From: an uncultured Eubacteriales bacterium
GTDB taxonomy: Bacteria; Bacillota; Clostridia; Oscillospirales; Oscillospiraceae
Length of the DNA stretch: 16,247 bases
Reading direction: 5' to 3'
NCBI GenBank assembly: GCA_902465435.1
Contig: CABQNH010000039.1
Span: forward strand, 1-16,247
A model generated the notes under the pieces. The model had not been told where the DNA came from and searched no databases. It saw only the letters and a program-made list of their open reading frames with translations. Of this stretch, positions 1 through 6,023 are shown piece by piece; the first letter of the stretch is position 1, and every line of letters begins with the position of its first letter. A program made the position numbers and the translations under genes.

Positions 1-441
1 TGGTACTTCTATTCTACACCACATTGGAGGTTTACACAAATTTTGGGATGGCCTCTTCGTTCCTTTATCCTTCCATATACCTTTGCGCTGTACACCCTTG
101 TCGGCATATATGTACAGATTGGTTTCTACGCATAGATACCCCAGCACATTCCCGGTCTTTCCGGAAACGACTTTTAAAACAGCGTACTTGTATGTCTTTT
201 TCTCGTCGTCTTGCGGTTCGGCGAATTCCCAGCCATCCGGAAGTTCTATATGATTTCGGATGAAATCCTCTTGAAATTTCCGCTTGCTGGAATCGGCATG
301 TTCCAAAATGCCGAATACGGCTCGCTGCTGATCCGGATTCCCGCCTTCAAAAACAGCAGTTTCAATTGCTTTCCAATGGAATAGAATAATGCGATTAGAA
401 AACAGATTGACATTTATCCTCTTTTGGAGTGAGATAGCAGA
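1..441 (-). pseudogene. Partial or 5'-truncated gene of unknown function, running off the left edge
   Basis: The minus strand is open for 147 codons from 441 to the window edge and reads like real protein, with mixed charged and hydrophobic residues (for example DQQRAVFGILEHAD, and later KYAVLKVVSG). The frame has no ATG until close to the edge, and an in-frame TGA lies just upstream (442-444). No GTG or TTG has a convincing ribosome binding site. I therefore read it as a gene that lost its 5' end, either by truncation or by frameshift. A neighbouring frame just upstream (ending about 400) reads QEYMICYLTP and could be the displaced N-terminal part. The product is not recognised; a weak resemblance to PD-(D/E)XK-type proteins is only an impression. 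Confidence 0.45.
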
Positions 442-487
442 TCATGTATTCTTGAGGCAGCGTAGTGTGTATAACTGAATATGTAAA

Positions 488-540
488 GCAAAGAGCGTTG
501 GGATACGAACCGAGAGCGGTTCCACCTGGCGCTCTTTTGC
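488..540. repeat. Imperfect hairpin with nested inner stem
   Basis: Outer arms GCAAAGAGCG (488-497) and CGCTCTTTTGC (530-540) pair with one bulged A. Inside them GAACCG (507-512) and CGGTTC (517-522) form a perfect 6-bp stem with an AGAG loop. The right arm runs into TTTTGCTTG, so it could work as a weak terminator, a structured leader, or a recombination or binding site. It lies between the broken minus-strand frame and the recombinase genes. Confidence 0.5.
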
Positions 541-657
541 TTGTCTTGAAAGGCTGGGCAAGAAATTCTCAGGGTACTGAAACAAGTAGAAGAAGCGTAC
601 CAGAGCATAAATTGCGAAAAAAAAGCCATGCTATCTGACAGGAAAGGGAGGAATTCA

Positions 658-828
658 ATGGTAAATAAAGGAAACGAGATCACCGAACAGAAAAAGGAGA
701 GCGTACTGGAAAAGCTCTGGCTCACCTACTACAACGATACCCTGTATGAGCAGGGTCTGATCACCGAGGCGCAACGGAACAAAATGCGTGTGATGATCAA
801 AAGCCGGGCCGCCTCCATGGAACGATAA
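658..828 (+). CDS. Small SHOCT-like protein upstream of a serine recombinase
   Basis: A 56-residue soluble, highly charged protein. The ATG at 658 is chosen because GGGAGG lies about 7 nt upstream. The core, roughly residues 17-50, reads VLEKLWLTYYND followed by GLITEAQRNKM, resembling the SHOCT short C-terminal motif (a hydrophobic helix, then G-L/I-I-T-E, then a basic helix). The frame remains open back to about 548 with protein-like residues, so a longer product with a non-ATG start is possible but has no visible RBS. The gene precedes the recombinase by 127 nt, separated by a hairpin and a new promoter. Small proteins in this position on integrative elements can be accessory or directionality factors; that role here is only inference. 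No signal peptide or membrane segment is seen. Confidence 0.7.
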   Translation: MVNKGNEITEQKKESVLEKLWLTYYNDTLYEQGLITEAQRNKMRVMIKSRAASMER

Positions 829-842
829 GAAAAATATTTTTT

Positions 843-865
843 GGCAGAAGAGTTGCGCTTCTGCC
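843..865 (+). terminator. Hairpin after the small ORF
   Basis: GGCAGAAG (843-850) and CTTCTGCC (858-865) form a perfect 8-bp stem with a 7-nt loop, 14 nt after the stop codon. Only GTTTAC follows, so the U-tract is weak and termination may be partial. Confidence 0.45.
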
Positions 866-878
866 GTTTACATACTTC

Positions 879-917
879 TGCGAATGTGTTGCAATTTTCG
901 CAATGATAGACTATAAT
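879..917 (+). promoter_or_regulatory. Recombinase promoter with overlapping dyad
   Basis: TTGCAA (889-894) and TATAAT (912-917) are separated by exactly 17 nt, a good housekeeping-type promoter 39 nt before the start codon. An inverted repeat, TGCGAA (879-884) and TTCGCA (897-902), brackets the -35 box with a 12-nt centre, which is a plausible operator. What binds it is unknown; autoregulation or control by the small upstream protein are options. Confidence 0.65.
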
Positions 918-955
918 GTTAATAAACATGATTCTACAAACTTTTGAGGTAAAGT

Positions 956-2704
956 ATGGATATCCACAGTGTCCGGCAAATGCTGCGAACCAAATCAATT
1001 TATGACATTCCCCTGCGGGTGACCTATTACGCCCGCGTTTCCTCGGAGTCTGACGAGCAGCTCAATTCTCTGGGTAACCAGATCACCTATTATGAGGATT
1101 TCATCAAGCGCAACCCGGCGTGGACCTTCGTGCCCGGGTACATTGATGAGGGGCTGTCCGGCATCTCCACCAAGAGGCGGGAAAATTTCAATCGCATGGT
1201 GGACGACGCCGGCGAGGACAAATTTGACCTGGTCATCACCAAGGAAATTTCCCGTTTTGCCCGTAATACCCTGGACTCCATCCGGTACACCCGGCAGCTT
1301 CTGGCCTCCGGCGTAGGGGTGTTCTTTCAGAATGACAACATCAACACCTTTGACGAGGATTCCGAGCTTCGTCTGTCCATCATGTCCAGTATCGCCCAGG
1401 ACGAGCTTCGCAAGCTCAGCAGCCGTGTGAAATTCGGCCATCAGCAGGCCATCAAACAGAATGTGGTGCTGGGCAACAGCCGGCTGTTTGGCTACCGCAA
1501 GGACAACAGGCGGCTGGTGATTGACGAGGAGCAGGCCCCCATGGTCCGGGAGCTGTTCACCCTCTATGCCACCGACGCATACTCCATGAAGCAGATCGAG
1601 ACAATTTTCTGGAGCAAGGGCTACCGAAACCTCAACGGCAAAAAAATTGCCCATTCCACCATGTCGGGCATGATCGCCAACCCCAAGTATAAGGGCTACT
1701 ATGTGGGCAATAAGGTCAAGGTGGTGGATATGTTCACCAAGAAGCAGAAATTTCTCCCTCCGGAGGAATGGGTCATGTTCAAGGACGAAACCGGGGAGAT
1801 CGTCCCGGCCATTGTTTCCGAGGAACTGTGGGAACAGGCCAATGCCGTTCTCCGCCGCCGCAGCGAGGATGTGAAAAACCGGCAAGGGATCTGCAACCAC
1901 CAGAACCTTCTCACCGGCAAGCTGTTCTGCACCCACTGCGGAACGCCCTATTATCGCCGGGAATCCAAAGATAAGAGTGGGAACCAAAATTCCAAGTGGG
2001 TCTGCTCCGGGAAAATCAACAACGGCAAAGGCTCCTGTTGCTCCTTCCCAATTTACGAGGACGAGATCAAACCTTTGCTGTTTGAGGTATTCCGGGATAC
2101 CAAGGACCTCTCTGCCGCCATGCTGGCCGAATATGAGCAGATGTACAAGTCTATGACCGCTGATGGGAACCTGACGAAGAAAATGGAAGCCTCCGAAAGC
2201 AAATTGCAGCTTGCCCGTAAGAAGAAAAGCAAGCTGCTGGAGCTGGTAGCCCTGGACAGCATCACGCCCGCCGATTTCAAGTCCATGACCGCCGGATGCA
2301 ACGAGGAGATCCACGCCCTGGAGCAGGAACTTGCCGAGCTGAAGGAGCAGCAGGAATCCAGCCATGAGTTCCGTACCCATATGGAAAAGATCCGCTCTGT
2401 CCTGCGGGCAGCCGAGGCGGACGCAGCGAAGGGAGCCATTACAAAGGAATTTATCGATACCTTTATCGATAAGATCTATGTGACCCCGGAGGAGGACGGC
2501 TCCATGCACCTGGCCATTAAGATTTTCACCGGGGATGTCACGGAAAAGTATCTTAAAAAGCTCAAGCGCCGGGCCGGTATCACTACCCAAAAAACGGAAG
2601 GCAAAGAGGAAGATTCCGATGCTGCGGACGCACCCGACGCACCCGGTCGTACGGGTCACACGTTCAAGAAGATGATCGAGTCCTACGAGCGCAACATGAA
2701 GTAA
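956..2704 (+). CDS. Large serine recombinase (site-specific integrase/resolvase)
   Basis: A complete 582-residue protein. An N-terminal resolvase domain (about 20-165) carries YYARVSSE, with the predicted nucleophile Ser29, and later ISRFARNTLD. A Recombinase domain (about 185-295) is followed by a zinc ribbon with Cys325, Cys328, Cys350 and Cys361/Cys362. A charged coiled coil (about 395-490) and a basic tail complete the large-serine-integrase layout. The enzyme would cut attachment sites through a 5'-phosphoserine intermediate to insert or excise an element. The ATG at 956 follows GAGGT at a suitable distance. There is no relaxase, phage or cargo gene on its right, so it is either the right-hand end of an element extending left of the window or an orphan remnant. 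The catalytic residues appear intact. Such genes usually lie close to one att site, but the short core cannot be identified by eye. Confidence 0.93.
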   Translation: MDIHSVRQMLRTKSIYDIPLRVTYYARVSSESDEQLNSLGNQITYYEDFIKRNPAWTFVPGYIDEGLSGISTKRRENFNRMVDDAGEDKFDLVITKEISRFARNTLDSIRYTRQLLASGVGVFFQNDNINTFDEDSELRLSIMSSIAQDELRKLSSRVKFGHQQAIKQNVVLGNSRLFGYRKDNRRLVIDEEQAPMVRELFTLYATDAYSMKQIETIFWSKGYRNLNGKKIAHSTMSGMIANPKYKGYYVGNKVKVVDMFTKKQKFLPPEEWVMFKDETGEIVPAIVSEELWEQANAVLRRRSEDVKNRQGICNHQNLLTGKLFCTHCGTPYYRRESKDKSGNQNSKWVCSGKINNGKGSCCSFPIYEDEIKPLLFEVFRDTKDLSAAMLAEYEQMYKSMTADGNLTKKMEASESKLQLARKKKSKLLELVALDSITPADFKSMTAGCNEEIHALEQELAELKEQQESSHEFRTHMEKIRSVLRAAEADAAKGAITKEFIDTFIDKIYVTPEEDGSMHLAIKIFTGDVTEKYLKKLKRRAGITTQKTEGKEEDSDAADAPDAPGRTGHTFKKMIESYERNMK

Positions 2705-2718
2705 GAGGCCGCGGGCCA

Positions 2719-2756
2719 GGAGGGCTGCAGGGTGCCAAAGCACTCTGCAGCCCTCC
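2719..2756. repeat. Perfect 38-nt hairpin downstream of the recombinase
   Basis: GGAGGGCTGCAG (2719-2730) pairs with CTGCAGCCCTCC (2745-2756). GTGC and GCAC extend the stem across a G-T wobble, leaving only a CAAA loop. The stem is 17 bp, strong enough for a terminator, but no U-tract follows on either strand. Instead the conserved repeat starting AGACTGTCAATAAAGT begins at the very next base. Confidence 0.75.
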
Positions 2757-2860
2757 AGACTGTCAATAAAGTCGTAACCGTCAAAACAGAAGAACAATTT
2801 TGGCGATTTTCACTTTCAGTGTGTTCATTAAACTATATGGGGAAATTCAAATAAATTAAG
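2757..2860 (+). repeat. Interspersed repeat, copy 1
   Basis: This segment matches 16087-16190 in the same orientation at roughly 84% identity by hand alignment (about 15 substitutions and two single-base gaps over 106 columns). The first ~34 columns are nearly identical. It contains an internal stem CGTCAAAA (2779-2786) / TTTTGGCG (2798-2805); in copy 2 the pairing is perfect, and the single difference here gives a G-T wobble. It does not look coding. It could be a non-autonomous mobile repeat or a conserved 3' RNA or DNA structure. Confidence 0.75.
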
Positions 2861-3002
2861 TATAAAAATAAGGATAATATCCATTGTTTTGACTTGCTTC
2901 GGAACTTGCACCCTACCGTACCTATGTACTTATGCGGGCGCGAGTTTTGTGTCTTCTGTGCTTACTGATCGCCCGTGCCTGACGGGCTTGACACGCCGCG
3001 TG
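2861..3002. other. Noncoding spacer with a small hairpin
   Basis: An AT-rich stretch precedes a GC-richer one that contains GCCCGT (2971-2976) / ACGGGC (2982-2987) with a 5-nt loop. This stem lies 16 nt beyond the yccF stop on the minus strand and could be its terminator, but it lacks a T-tract. I see no gene here. Confidence 0.35.
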
Positions 3003-3374
3003 CTAAACGCTCACGGGCAGCACACTCGCGCCGAAGGGCATAAGCGCAAGCTTTGCCATTTTAAAGCACTGCAGACCAACGGGGACTCCAAGGATCGTTA
3101 TGCACCAAATCAAACCGAAAATTGCATAGCACAAGGCCATTTCCCAGCCAAAAAGCAGGATCCACAGCAGATTGATGAGAAAGGATACACTGCTGCCGCC
3201 ATAGCGAATTTCTTTCCCAAACGGAAAAAAGGCAAGCTGCGCAAATTTGAAGCATTGCAGACCAACGGGAATTCCAATGATGGTGACACACCAGAGACAT
3301 CCCGCGAGGATCCAGCAAATACCGCCGATCAAACCGCCGAAAAGGAACCAGAGTATATTTCCGATTAAGCGCAA
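3003..3374 (-). CDS. YccF-domain inner membrane protein
   Basis: A 123-residue, very hydrophobic protein made of two YccF-type repeats. Repeat one spans about residues 3-56 and contains IIGIPVGLQCFK (about 32-43); repeat two spans about 64-113 and contains LGVPVGLQCFK (about 95-105). Each repeat has a long hydrophobic segment, then the G-I/V-P-x-G-L-Q-C-F-K motif, then a PFG turn. The family is membrane-associated and its biochemical role is unknown. The frame stays open for 19 codons farther upstream to an ATG at 3431, but I choose the TTG at 3374. GGGAGGTG sits just 6 nt before it, and the resulting MRLIGNILW start is the usual one for the family. It is transcribed divergently from ycaO. 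Confidence 0.88.
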   Translation of the reverse strand: MRLIGNILWFLFGGLIGGICWILAGCLWCVTIIGIPVGLQCFKFAQLAFFPFGKEIRYGGSSVSFLINLLWILLFGWEMALCYAIFGLIWCITILGVPVGLQCFKMAKLALMPFGASVLPVSV

Positions 3375-3433
3375 GGGTAGCACCTCCCTGAAATAAAATA
3401 TATGAATGGCATATTTCTGTGGATGCCACATAT

Positions 3434-3462
3434 AGCATATCGCTTTGGAAGAGAAAATGCAA
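3434..3462 (-). promoter_or_regulatory. Promoter of the YccF gene
   Basis: Read on the minus strand, TTGCAT (3457-3462) and TATGCT (3434-3439) are separated by 17 nt. They lie about 60 nt upstream of the TTG start, with the strong RBS between. Confidence 0.5.
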
Positions 3463-3531
3463 GATAAATTCAGCTAACTGACCTATCATTTACATGTATG
3501 AGGTATTACGACGTAAGTTGTAAATTAATGG

Positions 3532-3560
3532 TTGACAAGCTCGCCGCATCGATGTATATT
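3532..3560 (+). promoter_or_regulatory. Promoter of ycaO
   Basis: A consensus TTGACA (3532-3537) and TATATT (3555-3560) with a 17-nt spacer. It is the best-matching promoter in the window and gives an untranslated leader of about 120 nt. Confidence 0.75.
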
Positions 3561-3688
3561 GAAATTAATGTACTTAAGGAAAAGAGGAAAAGGCGTAGGC
3601 TTCCCGTCAGTGGGAGAAAAGCGGGGGTACTGGAGGTACAGGACTCCTTTGCTCAAACTATGCAATGCTATCAAGGAAGGAACACTCT
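3561..3688 (+). other. Untranslated leader of ycaO
   Basis: The leader is about 120 nt and contains short inverted repeats: TCCC/GGGA near 3602-3615, GTAC/GTAC near 3627-3639 and GGAG/CTCC near 3632-3647. None is long, and I recognise no riboswitch class. Short open frames here have no ribosome binding site and overlap the ycaO start. Confidence 0.3.
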
Positions 3689-5512
3689 ATGAAATGTATC
3701 GATGTACAGTTTAAGGATGCTACCCCGCAGCAGACCATTGCGCGCGTGCGCAGAATCCTATTGGAGAATGGCATGACAACGAACGAGCATGTGACGGTTT
3801 CCGGTGTAAGAAACTGCTATTCGCTCGGTGTATATATTGACGGGACAAAGATGTACACCAACGGGAAGGGCGTTTCCGAGGAGCTGGCACGCGCAAGCGG
3901 CTACGGCGAAATGATGGAACGGCTGCAATCTGGTTGGCTGACCAAGGAGGATTTTCATTATCGGGATGCCGCGCACTTTACACGCGAGCAGCTGCAGCAG
4001 GAATGCGGTCAGTGGCTGCGCGCCATTGCAGAAGCGGCAACCCAGCGGGAAAAGAGACCGATTACGGAGGAAAAGGTGCTCGAAGCTGCATTTGCGGCAG
4101 ACGGCGGCGGGGAAACGGTGGAGGTTCTGCCGTATTACGACGTGATCGGCGAAAGGATGACCTGGTTTCCGCGTGCGCTGAACGAACAGCTCTATATTAC
4201 AAACGGACTTGCGGCTGGCAACTCGCCGGAAGAGGCAATGGTGCAGGGCTTCAGCGAGATTTTTGAACGCCATTACCGCTTCCCGTTCTTTTTGGGTGAT
4301 CGCGTACCGCCGACCGTACCGGAGGACTATCTGAAAAAATTTGATACGGCCTATTCGATTATTCAAAACCTTCGCGCAAGCGGAATGGACGTTATGATCA
4401 AGGACTGCTCCTGCGGGCAGCGCTTTCCGCTGGTCGCCGCTGTGGTCATCGATAGGGAAAACGGCCGTTACCGCGTACATATGGGCGCTTCGCCCGTATT
4501 TGAAATCGCGCTGGAGCGAAGCCTGACGGAAATGTTCCAGGGCATCAGCCTGCAGTATGCGCTGACAGAAAGCTCGCTTTATGCGGGGGAGAAGGGACAT
4601 CGCGGCGCGAAGGACATTCTTGGACTGCTGGTTCGCGGACTCGGCGCTTATCCGCTGGACTTCTTTACCGGAGAGCCGACGGAGCCGTTTGAGCCGTTTC
4701 CGGTTGAGACACGCGCTAAGAATGCAGATCTGCTGGCGGGAATTGTGAAATATCTGAAGGACAGCGGGAGATCCCTGTTGGTGCGGGATCTTTCTCATTT
4801 GGGCTTTTGCACCTATCAGATCCTTGTGCCGGGGCTTAGTGAGGTCGTATATTCCGAGTTGGCGGAGAGTCTGCCGATTTACGCGCTGGAGAGCACCAGC
4901 AAACGGGTAAGCCGCAATCTGGCGGACGCCTCGGAGTCGGAACTGCAGGAGCTGCAGATTCTTTGGAGGTATAAGCTTAATACCTACAAAAAACGCCTTG
5001 ACGGCAACAACCGTCTGATGCTTTCCGGCTTCCTGCGGAATTCTGAACTTTCTCTTACCGCAAATGAAGACGTTGCCTATGGACACCTGTATATGGCATA
5101 TCTGGAGTGGGCGTGCGGAAACCGAAATGTGGAGCCATACGCGCAGTATGCTGCCAGTCTGATAGACGGCGAGGATCGAACCTATCTCCGCTGCTGGTGT
5201 CAACTGCAGCCGCTTGCCGCAAAACTGGACGAGACGTCAGAAAAGCTGCGCCTGTTCTACCCGAAGCACATTCTGGATGAGGTGTACGACGTCATTTCCC
5301 AGCAGAAGAATCCATTCCGACGTTTTTTGATTTGCTGCGATTTGAACCGGTGCGATTCCTGCCGTTTCCAGTCATCGTGCACAAGGCGCGTGCGGCAGCA
5401 GGTGTTTGACAGGCTGGATGCTGCAGTGGCTGCTTTTGACGAGGAGGTTGCTTTTGAGAAAGTTCGTACACTGTTCCATGCCATTGACGCTGCATGGAAG
5501 GAGTGCAAATAA
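3689..5512 (+). CDS. ycaO: YcaO-domain ATP-dependent enzyme (E. coli YcaO-like)
   Basis: A 607-residue protein. YcaO enzymes use ATP to activate amide bonds; E. coli YcaO itself is linked to RimO-dependent methylthiolation of ribosomal protein S12. The N-terminal part has YTNGKG followed by a helix ending GEMMERL (about 56-79). The core has ITNGLAAGN and SEIFERH (170-195), the typical nucleotide/Mg-binding segment with its glutamates. The order and total length resemble E. coli YcaO (about 586 residues) more than azoline-forming cyclodehydratases. The C terminus carries Cys549, Cys550, Cys555, Cys558 and Cys564, which may bind metal or an Fe-S cluster and which I do not expect in the E. coli protein. 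I start at 3689 because AAGGAAGG lies just upstream; the ATG at 3665 lacks an RBS. There is no precursor peptide, dehydrogenase or rimO next to it, so its substrate is open. Confidence 0.88.
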   Translation: MKCIDVQFKDATPQQTIARVRRILLENGMTTNEHVTVSGVRNCYSLGVYIDGTKMYTNGKGVSEELARASGYGEMMERLQSGWLTKEDFHYRDAAHFTREQLQQECGQWLRAIAEAATQREKRPITEEKVLEAAFAADGGGETVEVLPYYDVIGERMTWFPRALNEQLYITNGLAAGNSPEEAMVQGFSEIFERHYRFPFFLGDRVPPTVPEDYLKKFDTAYSIIQNLRASGMDVMIKDCSCGQRFPLVAAVVIDRENGRYRVHMGASPVFEIALERSLTEMFQGISLQYALTESSLYAGEKGHRGAKDILGLLVRGLGAYPLDFFTGEPTEPFEPFPVETRAKNADLLAGIVKYLKDSGRSLLVRDLSHLGFCTYQILVPGLSEVVYSELAESLPIYALESTSKRVSRNLADASESELQELQILWRYKLNTYKKRLDGNNRLMLSGFLRNSELSLTANEDVAYGHLYMAYLEWACGNRNVEPYAQYAASLIDGEDRTYLRCWCQLQPLAAKLDETSEKLRLFYPKHILDEVYDVISQQKNPFRRFLICCDLNRCDSCRFQSSCTRRVRQQVFDRLDAAVAAFDEEVAFEKVRTLFHAIDAAWKECK

Positions 5513-5560
5513 GCTGCGCACGGTCGATTGTACGCCCGGAATGCGATAAAATAAGATTTG

Positions 5561-5592
5561 ACGGGGAAAAAGCTTGACTTTTTCCCCGTTTT
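5561..5592 (+). terminator. Terminator of ycaO
   Basis: ACGGGGAAAAAG (5561-5572) pairs with CTTTTTCCCCGT (5578-5589) around a 5-nt loop, followed by TTT. It is a clear intrinsic terminator, and the A-rich left arm could also let it work on the minus strand. Confidence 0.85.
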
Positions 5593-5602
5593 CCGATAGG
5601 AT
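5574..5602 (+). promoter_or_regulatory. Promoter of the valS T-box transcript
   Basis: TTGACT (5574-5579), a 17-nt spacer and TAGGAT (5597-5602). The -35 box lies inside the loop and right arm of the ycaO terminator, so termination and initiation signals share sequence. Confidence 0.65.
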
Positions 5603-5609
5603 AAAAGCA

Positions 5610-5844
5610 ATCGGAAAACACGAGGACGGAGAGTAGTAACGCTGCTTGCTGCGCACAGAGAGGAAACGGATGGTGTGAGTTTCCGCTGCGGCTGCGTGAA
5701 GGTCGCTCCCGAGTGGGCGCGCTGAATTTGGAAGTAAGCGCGCACGGCTTCTCCCGTTACAGAGATCGAGTGCCCGCAGTCTGCGGGAATTCAGGTGGTA
5801 CCGCGGTCTTTCGCCCTGAGCATACGCTCGGGGCGTTTTATTTT
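5610..5844 (+). ncRNA. T-box leader (valine type) controlling valS
   Basis: A tRNA-sensing antitermination leader. Stem I features are visible: GGAGAGTAGTAACG (about 5630-5643, the AGTA-side element of the specifier loop), AGAGAGGAAAC, and the distal loop GGATGGTGTGAG closed by TTTCC. The likely specifier is GTC at 5702-5704, in the context TGAAGGTCGCTC, a valine codon that agrees with the gene downstream. The T-box sequence AGGTGGTACCGCGG lies at 5793-5806. It can pair with the 3' end of uncharged tRNA to favour the antiterminator. Charged tRNA would favour the terminator at 5812-5844. The exact start of Stem I is approximate. Confidence 0.93.
5812..5844 (+). terminator. T-box regulated terminator
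   Basis: CGCCCTGAGC (5812-5821) pairs with GCTCGGGGCG (5826-5835) through 10 bp including one G-U, with an ATAC loop, then TTTTATTTT. It lies just after the T-box sequence, as expected for the attenuator. Confidence 0.9.
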
Positions 5845-6023
5845 GCAAATATGAGGGAATCTTTTGATCAAACCGCAGCGGTGCGCTGAGCCTTTCTCCA
5901 AGCCTTCGATTCCGTAAATCGGAGGAAAATCCGGCATTCCTGCCGTACCCGGGCGGAGAATTTTTCAGTGCGTAACCCTGCGGATTGAATCTGGGATTCC
6001 CAAGAAGGAGTGTACAATATACT

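Noticed and set aside
488..540. tRNA-like segment (GGTTCGTATCCC on the minus strand)
   Set aside because: The T-arm-like string has no matching T stem, and there is no D arm, anticodon arm or CCA end; the segment is better read as an imperfect hairpin.
995..2797. A 600-codon open frame on the minus strand opposite the recombinase
   Set aside because: It is the mirror of a GC-rich coding frame; the plus strand carries all recombinase motifs and has its own RBS and promoter.
2889..3368. A 159-codon plus-strand open frame
   Set aside because: It is antisense to the two-repeat YccF gene, whose motifs and RBS on the minus strand are clear.
3498..3714. Two short plus-strand open frames before ycaO, considered as precursor peptides for the YcaO enzyme
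   Set aside because: They have no RBS, one spans the promoter, both run into the ycaO start, and the enzyme resembles the E. coli YcaO type rather than a peptide-cyclising one.
3758..5203. A 481-codon minus-strand open frame opposite ycaO
   Set aside because: The plus strand has clear YcaO motifs, a promoter, an RBS and a terminator; the minus frame has none.
5850..5888. A 12-codon ATG frame in the valS leader, considered as a leader peptide
   Set aside because: No RBS and no run of valine codons; regulation is already explained by the T-box.
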